Source: FACHB-T130 sp042747725
Lineage (GTDB): Bacteria; Cyanobacteriota; Cyanobacteriia; Cyanobacteriales; FACHB-T130
Assembly (NCBI RefSeq): GCF_042747725.1
Contig: NZ_JBHZGO010000086.1
Location: 62,001-126,000 of the forward strand
DNA length: 64,000 nt
Direction of reading: 5' to 3'
Translations under genes and position numbers: made by a program
Notes under the pieces: model-generated
Told to the model about the DNA's origin: nothing
Database searches by the model: none
What the model saw: only the letters and a program-made list of their open reading frames with translations
Shown: in pieces, positions 1-7,761 of the stretch
Numbering within the stretch: position 1 is the first letter of the stretch
Layout: every line of letters begins with the position of its first letter

Positions 1-1977
1 ACTTTTGGAGGTTGGGCGCGATCGCAACTGGGTACCAAAGATACCAGAAGTGGTGATATTGATATTCCCTCCCCGACCTTTGAAGGCATTGGCGGTAATA
101 TCGCTATTTTCAGCCGGGACGGCGACGATAAATTTGGCATCTATCTCCATATTGCCGCCGTTTCCACCCGCCTTATCGGTGCCAGCAGTAGTGGAGATGT
201 TACTATTGCGGCGCAGCAATAATAAGTCTTGCACTCGCAATCTAATATTCCCGCCGTCACCTGATACGGTTTCAGCGTTGAGGGTTGCCCCATTGTCCAG
301 CAGGATAGAGCGGGAGTCAATTTCGAGTTCGCCTGCCTTTCCTAACCCCTGACTACCTACAGATATTTGTGCCCCATCCCGAACCGTTAACAACTGAGTT
401 TTCACGGTCAGACTTCCCCCATCTCCGGTAGAAAAGGCAGGAAGATTACTGGTATCGGATGAGGAACCATCTCCGTCTCGGATGACATCGGAGGGGTTGC
501 CAGTGCCAGCAAACAATCTGCTGCGAAGCTTTCCATTCGCTGAAGTCCCAATCAGTTCCACCAACTCAGAGGCATTTACCTCCACATTTCCCCCAAAACC
601 TGCCCCAAAAGTAGCCGCAGAGACTTCTGCCCCATTCCGGATAATCAATTGCCTGGTGGTAATCGTTAAGTTTCCGGCTTTACCATTGCCTCTAGAAGTT
701 TGAACCGACAATCCACTGGGACGGCGATCGCTGGGTGCGGTGCCACTCAGTTCCACCAAATCAGTGGCATAAACGTTGATACTCCCTCCCTGCCCCGTTC
801 CCGAACCACTCGCTGATATCCGCGCCCCATCCCGAACCAGCAATTGCTGGGTCGTAATTGTCAAGTTTCCCGCATCTCCCGCTGCGTCTTTAACATCACT
901 TGCTAGTTTGCTGGGTTTTTGACCATCCGCTGAGGTGCCAATCAGTTCTACCGAATTAGAGGCATTGATGTCGATAATCCCGCCCTTCCCCTTGCCGGTG
1001 GTAGTTGCAGATACCTGAGAACCACCCTGAATTGTTAGCCGTACAGCCTGAATAAAGATTCCTTGCCCATTTCGATTCCCCAACGTATTTGCAGAAATTT
1101 TTGACTCATCGCTGAATGTCACCTGTCTGCCTGAAAGCTGGATCGCACCGCTGCCCTGACCACTGACATCAATGACTGCTTTATTCGTCAGGGATATATC
1201 TGCTTGGACGACGTTATCTAGAAATTTCAAGCGCAAACGATTGCCCTCTACATTCAGCTTGACGGTTCCTGGTTCTGCGAATCCTGCCAACTCGACTCGA
1301 CCACCCCGCGCCTGCAAAAGCCCGCCCTTCCAACTCACATCACCGCCTAATAACAACAAACTCTGATTTTCTGAGACTTTCAGGGTGCTAGCAGAACCCA
1401 CGATTGGTTTAGGCAGTGTTTGTGAAGAGATAAACCCACTGGGATCGCCAACAATCGTCAGCAAGCTATTCGATCCACCTGGATTGGTAGCGCTAAACTG
1501 GCTACCATCAGCCCACACCAGAGCATCTAGAGTGGTGGCAACAAAAGAGCCTCTGGTGGCACTGCCTACATTGAGTTGAGCCTTTGGCCCGAACTGAATG
1601 CCACTGGGATTGATCAAGAAAAAGTTGACCTGCCGACTCTCAGTGAAGATTGAGCCGTTAATCAAGGAGGGACCACCTGTGACACGGGACAGAATATTCT
1701 GGATATTGGCGGCGCTGCTAAAACGAGCTACCTCGCCTGCGTTGAGGCTAAATTTTCCAAAGCTGTGGAACAGATTAGTGCCGACGGTTTGACCCACTGA
1801 TTGAGGAATAACGTAATTGGGGCCAGTTAAGGTTTTTGCGGAGCCGAGGCTGCCATCAAGGGTGATGTTCTGGGCGATCGCGCGATCGCTAATAGCGGCG
1901 ATAATACCCAGCCCGATCGCGCTTCTTATCCAACAAGGGTGGCGATGCAGTGGTCGAAGCACTCTGCGAATTAACAT
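1..1977 (-). CDS. Filamentous haemagglutinin-like two-partner secretion exoprotein (partial, C-terminus beyond window)
   Basis: The frame is open from an ATG at 1977 down to the window edge (phase checked at both ends, about 659 codons). The first 35 residues form a signal peptide (basic start, then IGLGIIAAI). The TPS domain follows, with the typical VGTNLFHSFGKF motif about residue 70. The middle consists of roughly 60-residue repeats built around GQLxVxDGAxIS and ELIGTSADG, as expected for a beta-helix. The part next to the window edge (NINITTSGIFGTQ) matches the C-terminal region of the neighbour at 2115-4706, so the two genes are tandem paralogues. In this family the exoprotein crosses the outer membrane through a TpsB (FhaC/ShlB) pore; no such gene is in the window. 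The start has no strong ribosome binding site but is the only one that precedes the signal peptide. Confidence 0.85.
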   Translation of the reverse strand, partial: MLIRRVLRPLHRHPCWIRSAIGLGIIAAISDRAIAQNITLDGSLGSAKTLTGPNYVIPQSVGQTVGTNLFHSFGKFSLNAGEVARFSSAANIQNILSRVTGGPSLINGSIFTESRQVNFFLINPSGIQFGPKAQLNVGSATRGSFVATTLDALVWADGSQFSATNPGGSNSLLTIVGDPSGFISSQTLPKPIVGSASTLKVSENQSLLLLGGDVSWKGGLLQARGGRVELAGFAEPGTVKLNVEGNRLRLKFLDNVVQADISLTNKAVIDVSGQGSGAIQLSGRQVTFSDESKISANTLGNRNGQGIFIQAVRLTIQGGSQVSATTTGKGKGGIIDINASNSVELIGTSADGQKPSKLASDVKDAAGDAGNLTITTQQLLVRDGARISASGSGTGQGGSINVYATDLVELSGTAPSDRRPSGLSVQTSRGNGKAGNLTITTRQLIIRNGAEVSAATFGAGFGGNVEVNASELVELIGTSANGKLRSRLFAGTGNPSDVIRDGDGSSSDTSNLPAFSTGDGGSLTVKTQLLTVRDGAQISVGSQGLGKAGELEIDSRSILLDNGATLNAETVSGDGGNIRLRVQDLLLLRRNSNISTTAGTDKAGGNGGNMEIDAKFIVAVPAENSDITANAFKGRGGNINITTSGIFGTQLRSRPTSKS

Positions 1978-2114
1978 TGGGGCTAGCGTTACTTGGCAGT
2001 AACATTTCCGTATATTCACGCAATAGCCTAGCACAGCCTACTGATATCAATACTCATGTTTAACCTTTATCAATAAATGGAATGGCTCGCTGACACTGAA
2101 TCATCAAGACGCAA

Positions 2115-4706
2115 TTAGCGATCGCACTGCGACACCAACTCTATATCGGGAGAGGAAGAAACAGCAGCCATCAGAACGACTTCACCTTGATGATTTCTCC
2201 CCCATCCAGTCGCTTCCACTAAAGGCATTGCTGTGGAATTAGCCTGAGATATGGCAACCGTAGAACTTGAGCGAATGGAAGCTTTTGCAGCGTGGATGAG
2301 CCGATTCGGACGACTGTTTTGAGAAATTCGCCAATCTGTCCAAACGGCGTTGCTACTTCTAGCGTCACCAGGATTATCCGGCAATCCACCGCTTCCGGTC
2401 ACTGTAAAAGAACTAGCAACTTGATTTCCACTTGCCGGACAAGTTTGTGCAATCAATCCAGAAGCATCGACCAATTCTGTTGGCAAAGTAGCTAACCCGC
2501 GACTCGGATCGACCTCCAAGGTGTTGATGTTGACTGCGCCATCTACACCAAATTCCGAACTCGCAGTGATGTCACTTTCTGGAGTGAGGCGGGGGCGAAA
2601 CTGGGTGCCAAAGATGCCAGAAGTGGTGATATTGATATTACCTCCCCGACCCTCAAAGGCATTGGCGGTAATATCGCTATTTTCCGCAGGGACAGCGACG
2701 ATAAATTTAGCATCTATCTCCATATTGCCGCCGTTTCCACCCGCCTTATCGGTGCCAGCAGTGGTGGAAATGCTACTACCGTGGCGCAACTGCAATAAAT
2801 CCTGCACCTGTAAGGTAATATTGCCGCCATTTCCCGATTTGGTTGTCGCGGTGAGGGCGGCTTTATTGTCTAAAAGAATGGAACCTGCCTCGATTTCTAG
2901 ATTGCCTGCATTTCCTGTCCCTTGGCTGCTGACATTGACTTGAGCGCCATCTTGGACAATTAACTGCCCCGTCGCAATTTTTAAGTCTCCGGCGGCTCCA
3001 GCACCTGATGTTTGAGTCAGCAAGCTACTGAAAAACTGCCCATCTGCCGATGTTCCCACCAATTGCACCGACTTCTTGGCGGTGATGGTCAATTTTCCTC
3101 CCTGACCCTGACCTAAAGTTCCCGCCGACACCACCGCTCCATTTTGGACAGTCAACTGTCCCGTTTCAACCGTCAAGTCTCCAGCCGCAGCAGTACCTGC
3201 CGTCCCCACCAACAAGCCGCTTCTAAACTGACTATTTGTTGATGTTCCCATCAGTTGCACCGAATCTGCGGTGATATTCAACGTTCCGCCTTTGCCTGTC
3301 GCCCCGCCAAAAGTAGAAGCCGAAACCTGTGCCCCATCCTGGACAATTAACTGTCCCGTTTCAACCGTCAAGTCTCCAGCAGCTCCGGAGCCGCCTTGAG
3401 TCACCGCAAACAAACCGCTAGGATTACCATTTGCGGAGGTGCCAATCAATTGTACGGACTGTTGTGCGGTGACACTCAATTTTCCGCCCTGACCTGCATC
3501 AACCGTAGAAACTGAGACCTGCGCCCCATCTTTGACAGTCAACTGACCCGTTTTCAGCGTCAAGTTTCCAGCGGCTCCAGCACCTTCAGTTTGAGTAAAC
3601 AAGCCGCTGACATCCACTCCATCCGCTGAAGTACCAATCAATTGCACGAACTTTGAGGCAGATACGGTTAACGTTCCCCCCTGACCCGTGCTAAAAGTAA
3701 CACTTCCTACCTGTGCCCCATCTTTAACAATCAACTGCCTAGTTTCAATTGTTAAGTCTCCAGCCGCTCCATCCCCGATAGTTTGAGTTAACAGGCGGCT
3801 TCCTGCTAACACTTCTAGGGACTCTGCGGTTACGGTAATCGTCCCCCCTGGTTCTGACCCGATGGTATTCGCCTCAATTTTTGAGCCATCGGTGAGCGTA
3901 ATCCGCTTGCCTGAAAGCTGGATAGCACCGCTGCCCTCACCACTGGTATCAACAATGGCTTTTTCCGTTAGGGAGATATTTGCTAGTTGGACTCCTGCCG
4001 GAAAACTCAAATGCAGATTGTTACCATCAATCTTTAGCCCTACGGTTGCTGCTTCTGCCACTCCTCCCAACTTGATGCTACCGCCGGGAGCTTTTAATTG
4101 CCCTGCTTGCAATTCTATATTCCCGCCCACTAACAACAAACTCCGACCATCAGGAACTTGTAAACCTGACGCAGATTGAATGGTAATTGACTTAGCTGCA
4201 ATTTGATTAAATAGAAAAGCCGAAGGATTGACAGTCAGAATTGGGGGAACATTAGGTGCAGAAGCACTGAAAAAACCCTGAGTGTCAAAAGCAATTGCAT
4301 TCGCTGTCGTCGCCACAAACGAACCACCGATATCTAGAGAAGCCTTTTGCCCAAAGATAATCCCATTGGGGTTAATTAAAAATAGGTTGGCATCGCCAAT
4401 TACCCCCAGGGTTCCCAGAATCTCGGAACGACTCCCTCCTGTCACTCGACTCAGTATGTTTTTAATTTCTGGAGGAGGAAGAAAATAGGCGGCTCGGATT
4501 TCCCCAATGTCGAATTGTTGAAAACTGTGGAACAAATTGGCACCCCGCGTTGCTCCGCCAAAGATGAGTTCAACTGGGTAGCCAGGAGCAAGAGGTACTA
4601 CTACAGAACTTTCGGTTCCTAAAGTTTCATCGGGTAAGATTTGGGCACATACGCGGCTGACTTTGAAAAGCACCCCTACTATTGCCAACGAGCATACCAG
4701 CCCCAA
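2115..4706 (-). CDS. Filamentous haemagglutinin-like exoprotein, beta-helical repeats
   Basis: 863 residues. A short hydrophobic leader ends near VCAQ, followed by the TPS secretion domain (ANLFHSFQQFDIG, NPNGIIFGQKASLDIGGSF at about 60-130). About five repeats of 55-60 residues follow (GDLTVETGQLIVQDGAQV ... SVQLIGTSA) between roughly 280 and 590, then a Gly/Asn-rich stretch and a C-terminal region with two Cys (IAQTCPASG and the final SQC). The predicted role is a secreted adhesin or surface protein exported by a TpsB partner, which is not in the window. The only available start is TTG at 4706, because a TAG lies directly upstream in frame. The leader is therefore shorter than usual and the N-terminus may have been trimmed. 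It lies 137 bp upstream of its paralogue at 1-1977. Confidence 0.85.
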   Translation of the reverse strand: MGLVCSLAIVGVLFKVSRVCAQILPDETLGTESSVVVPLAPGYPVELIFGGATRGANLFHSFQQFDIGEIRAAYFLPPPEIKNILSRVTGGSRSEILGTLGVIGDANLFLINPNGIIFGQKASLDIGGSFVATTANAIAFDTQGFFSASAPNVPPILTVNPSAFLFNQIAAKSITIQSASGLQVPDGRSLLLVGGNIELQAGQLKAPGGSIKLGGVAEAATVGLKIDGNNLHLSFPAGVQLANISLTEKAIVDTSGEGSGAIQLSGKRITLTDGSKIEANTIGSEPGGTITVTAESLEVLAGSRLLTQTIGDGAAGDLTIETRQLIVKDGAQVGSVTFSTGQGGTLTVSASKFVQLIGTSADGVDVSGLFTQTEGAGAAGNLTLKTGQLTVKDGAQVSVSTVDAGQGGKLSVTAQQSVQLIGTSANGNPSGLFAVTQGGSGAAGDLTVETGQLIVQDGAQVSASTFGGATGKGGTLNITADSVQLMGTSTNSQFRSGLLVGTAGTAAAGDLTVETGQLTVQNGAVVSAGTLGQGQGGKLTITAKKSVQLVGTSADGQFFSSLLTQTSGAGAAGDLKIATGQLIVQDGAQVNVSSQGTGNAGNLEIEAGSILLDNKAALTATTKSGNGGNITLQVQDLLQLRHGSSISTTAGTDKAGGNGGNMEIDAKFIVAVPAENSDITANAFEGRGGNINITTSGIFGTQFRPRLTPESDITASSEFGVDGAVNINTLEVDPSRGLATLPTELVDASGLIAQTCPASGNQVASSFTVTGSGGLPDNPGDARSSNAVWTDWRISQNSRPNRLIHAAKASIRSSSTVAISQANSTAMPLVEATGWGRNHQGEVVLMAAVSSSPDIELVSQCDR

Positions 4707-5261
4707 CTGCTAAGTTGGCTGAAGCCAGCTTTTAGGGTTGACGGAGTTGTCTCTATTAAGGTTAAGTTAAGAACTTAGTTGGTATTTCACTGCAACAAAG
4801 CTAAGAAGATGTCTAGGAAGTAAAAAGGGCGAATAGAATTCGCATCTACACAGACTAAACCCGCCTATGCGGGTTTCAAAAGTCTCGCGTTGCGCGGACT
4901 TTGTTTGTGTAGCCGCGATTTCCAATCGCCAGGTATATTTGCAAAATCGGGATGCTCCCTTTTTGCTCCCCCTAACTAACCTTAAATCAAGAAGGGGAAC
5001 TGAGCGTTCAATATCTCCCTAATTTACCCAGATTTACAACAGCGACTATTCTATAGCAGTTCTAAATGATTCGTGAAGGCGAGATCCCCGACTTCTCCAA
5101 GAAGTCGGGGATTTGAAAGGCTAGCATCTCACAACTAAAATAGGATTGCTATATGAAGCTAAGGGTTAAACTTGAGTCGAATAGAGTTGCAAAAGTTACG
5201 CGATCGCTCAAAAAATTACCAATTTCAAGCGTTGTGAAGTTGCTGACTAAGCCTCTATTTG
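4707..5261. other. Gene-free interval with short hairpins
   Basis: No supported gene. It contains small palindromes common in cyanobacterial spacers: ACCCGCCTATGCGGGTTT near 4859-4876, and a longer hairpin at 5084-5112 with arms ATCCCCGACTTCT and GAAGTCGGGGAT. I see no RNA gene here. Confidence 0.5.
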
Positions 5262-5645
5262 TCAGATGGGTACGCCTGTAATGTGTTGAAAATGGGCAGG
5301 AATGTAAGGAGTAGCAGGCACATAACTCTGGATAGTATCCTGAAGTGGATTAAAGTCTGTAATGATGTCAAAACCATCCTGACTTTGGACATAATGCCCA
5401 TATCCCGGCTGTATGCCCCAGCTAATAACGCTGTTAAATCTGAAGACATCATTGCCAGCACCTCCAGTGAGAGTGTCAAAACCAGCACCTCCAACTAAAA
5501 GGTCATTGCCTTCTCCAGCTATAAGGGTATCAATCCCATTGTTGCCATATAGATTGTCATTTCCCGCAAAACCATAGATGGTGTCATTTTCTACACCCCC
5601 CACTAAATTGGGGTCATTTCCCGAAGTGCCGTTGATAAGTGCCAT
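5262..5645 (-). CDS. Small RTX-type calcium-binding repeat protein
   Basis: 127 residues. It starts with MALINGTSGND, shared in style with the RTX proteins at 12.7 and 14.0 kb, followed by four to five nonapeptide repeats of the GGxGxDxLx type (VENDTIYGFAGNDNLYG, GEGNDLLVGGAGFDTL, GGAGNDVFRFN), then a short non-repeat tail beginning VISWG. Such repeats fold on binding Ca2+ after type I secretion. A clear AAGGAG box precedes the ATG. The tail after the repeats is shorter than in the larger RTX proteins of this window, so it may be truncated, but the frame is clean. It is separated from the secretion genes by about 7 kb. Confidence 0.75.
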   Translation of the reverse strand: MALINGTSGNDPNLVGGVENDTIYGFAGNDNLYGNNGIDTLIAGEGNDLLVGGAGFDTLTGGAGNDVFRFNSVISWGIQPGYGHYVQSQDGFDIITDFNPLQDTIQSYVPATPYIPAHFQHITGVPI

Positions 5646-5741
5646 ATTAATTACTCCTTGAAAAACCTAGTGATTTGACCGTGATTTCAGTGTTGAAATA
5701 TACGACGCCGAAGCTTCCTACTATTTTAAGGACAACGTCTA

Positions 5742-5835
5742 TTTAAGTCTGAAGTGCATCACTCGCTGATCTTCTTCCATAAAATATCTCACAAGGGGTT
5801 AGATAGTCAAGACATTTTCTCGGTCGATTGTTAAT
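5742..5835 (-). pseudogene. 3' remnant of an IS30-family-like transposase
   Basis: Read on the minus strand this stretch encodes NNRPRKCLDYLTPCEIFYG and then a stop. That is the characteristic C-terminal end of IS30-family transposases (RPRK..L.Y.TP.E.F). Nothing recognisable remains upstream, because the ISAs1-like remnant at 5836-6569 begins at once. Only about 30 codons survive, so it is certainly inactive. Recognition is by motif alone. Confidence 0.65.
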
Positions 5836-6569
5836 CAGGGTAAGCGCATCTCAAATGCTATTGACAAGCGGGTTTAAAATCATCAAGTTGGGGTAGACAA
5901 GCAGCAAGAATCTTGAGCATAGAATTATTATCCATTGCGGCTCGATCGCGATTTTTGGCGGGTACTACGCCCTTAAAGACTGTTCTCGATTTAGAGCATT
6001 GAGTGCAATTCGTCTTAATATCGCCAGGTTTTGTAGTGCATGACAATTACGAACACGGCAATCATCTTCGCGTGAAAGTAACGTCCATTGTCCAATGGAA
6101 ACCATTCTCAATGCCCCAATGAAGGTAAATCGCTTGCCCCAGCTTGTGGGCATCGCTCTCCAAGCTGGTTAGATAAAACTGTACCTCATGGGTGGTTTTG
6201 TTCCAAAGATGACGTACCCGCACCACCATAACAACAAATTTGCGTCCCGCCCAATCTTGTTGGTTATGCAGGAGTGGTAGTTGAGAAACTGGGACGCACT
6301 CCTCTTGCCGCTTTTCAATGCGAGGATATCTACCTGCTTGTGGGCGCGGCTTCGTTGTACGCGCAGGTCTTTTATCTCGCTAAAATAGCTCTGCATCCGC
6401 TCAGTCAATGCATTAACTGAGGCTACACTTACTGAATTTAAGTGGTGACGTGGTGTACCGGAGTCTAAGCCTGATACCATGAGATAGCCCCTTCTTTCAG
6501 ATTAATAGCCGTTCTCATTAGCCTAATACTTAGTATATTTAACACTCATATTTAGATGCGCTTACCCTG
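5836..6569 (-). mobile_element. Internally deleted ISAs1-family-like insertion sequence with 16-bp terminal inverted repeats
   Basis: Perfect inverted ends CAGGGTAAGCGCATCT lie at 5836-5851 and 6554-6569. Between them, on the minus strand, are broken pieces of one transposase. An N-terminal piece (SYFSEIKDLRVQRSRAHKQV, near 6330-6400) is joined directly to a C-terminal piece (IEKRQEECVPVSQLP ... LHWGIENGFHWTMDVTF, about 6080-6320). It continues after frameshifts as REDDCRVRNCHALQNLAIL and then AMDNNSMLKILAACLPQ. HWxIEN, DDCRxR and the following ALQNLAILR are typical of the ISAs1 (H-repeat) family C-terminus. Most of the middle is missing and at least two frameshifts are present, so it cannot make transposase, though its ends could still be mobilised in trans. 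No target duplication is evident. Confidence 0.8.
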
Positions 6570-6702
6570 GTATTTTTTGGGCAAAAGTGAAATCGAGTCA
6601 TTGAAGTACGGTTGAATCTAGCAGTATTTATTTATTTAGTTTTTAAGAGTTAATTTTTATCAATAAATTAAATTCTTTACCGACACTCTATGACTAACGA
6701 GG

Positions 6703-6737
6703 CATAACCCCAAAGGGGTAAATCCTTTGGGGTTATG
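6703..6737. terminator. Hairpin downstream of the DUF928 gene
   Basis: Perfect 14-bp arms CATAACCCCAAAGG and CCTTTGGGGTTATG with a 7-base loop, located 60 bp after the stop of the minus-strand DUF928 gene at the end of the four-gene unit. There is no clear T-run on either side, so termination is an inference from position. It could equally be one of the palindromic repeats common here. Confidence 0.4.
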
Positions 6738-6796
6738 CGGTAACCGCGAAGAATTACCGCATAATCTGCGATCTAGGCAAAATTAGACTTGTTTGT

Positions 6797-7729
6797 TTAC
6801 TGTTGTTGAGCGGTGCAGCAATCGATTACAGGTTCTTGAGCGATCGCTTCCAAGCCACCAGAGTTTAATAAACTTACCCAGTCAGCAGTCAGGGCAGCAT
6901 CTTTTGGATTCGCAATGCGGAGTTCAGCAAGAGCAGTGAGGGCATCATGCCAGATTCCTTGTTTGGCATAAAGAACCACACGCTCCCGTGGGGTTGCTTT
7001 CTGTAACTGACTCTTCAAAGTGGCAGAAGGTGCAATCCGTTGAACGGAGCCTTCAACCAAGGGTGGAGCATCCGGATCGCAATCAATCATAAAAAACCAA
7101 CGGTACATCTTGCCAACTTCTAGCGGCGCTACTGTAGCAGGAAGACGCACTTTGACTACACCAGGCTGCTTTTGGGATGCGATGAACTTGGTTTTATAGA
7201 CATTGTTACCCTGGTCATCCTGTAGGATGAATTCCACAGGCAGGTCGGATGTGAGCGCATAAGGAACGTAATACCAGAAGGTAGGAGACTCAGCAGCCGT
7301 TAATGCCCAAACGGACTCAAAGGTTTTTAAGCCTGAGTTCCCAGATTGTCCTTCATTCAAACTTCTCTCAGTGGCAGGCACCAAGGCAGTCAGAGGCTCC
7401 TCGCCTATCACTGCTGGACAGGTGCCACCACGGCTAGCACCTCCTCGCTGTCGTCCAGCGGGGGCGCTGCGGTCTGCGGGCGGTGGTGGCGCGTTGAACA
7501 GAAGGCTGCCGGGGCTACGGCTAGCACCGCCTCGCTGTCGTCCAGCGGGGGCGCTACGGTCTACTGGCGGTGGTGGCGCAGTGGATACGGTTGAGACTTC
7601 TGGGAAGGCGGGTTTTACTGGGATTTGCGTCAAGCTGCCGATCAAAGTAACCAGGAAGAGGGTCGTCTGCCATCCAGCACGCTGGGCGATCGCTCTGGCA
7701 AGGATTATCTGATTAAAAGGTAACTTCAT
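6797..7729 (-). CDS. DUF928 domain protein, exported
   Basis: 310 residues. An N-terminal hydrophobic segment (about 20-36, TTLFLVTLIGSL) acts as signal or anchor. A Pro/Arg/Gly-rich linker from about 45 to 105 follows, then the DUF928 domain from about 125 (PTFWYYVPYALTSDLPVEF, QGNNVYKTKF, KMYRWFFMIDCD, VQRIAPS) to about 280. The linker contains a duplicated block, APPPPxDRSAPAGRQRGGAS, encoded by two copies about 87 bp apart, which looks like an inserted repeat. DUF928 has no known activity. The gene starts 32 bp after the CHAT-CHASE2 gene, on the same strand, so it is probably the last gene of that operon. Confidence 0.85.
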   Translation of the reverse strand: MKLPFNQIILARAIAQRAGWQTTLFLVTLIGSLTQIPVKPAFPEVSTVSTAPPPPVDRSAPAGRQRGGASRSPGSLLFNAPPPPADRSAPAGRQRGGASRGGTCPAVIGEEPLTALVPATERSLNEGQSGNSGLKTFESVWALTAAESPTFWYYVPYALTSDLPVEFILQDDQGNNVYKTKFIASQKQPGVVKVRLPATVAPLEVGKMYRWFFMIDCDPDAPPLVEGSVQRIAPSATLKSQLQKATPRERVVLYAKQGIWHDALTALAELRIANPKDAALTADWVSLLNSGGLEAIAQEPVIDCCTAQQQ

Positions 7730-7761
7730 ATAGCTAGTCGAAGAAATTTTAATGTCAGTGA

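Noticed and set aside
5..2002. Several plus-strand open frames over the first haemagglutinin gene
   Set aside because: They are antisense shadows of the long minus-strand repeat protein; the same shadow peptide recurs over the second gene.
5259..5498. Plus-strand and alternate minus-strand frames at the small RTX gene
   Set aside because: Shadows of the RTX frame; that frame has a proper AAGGAG box and repeat motifs.
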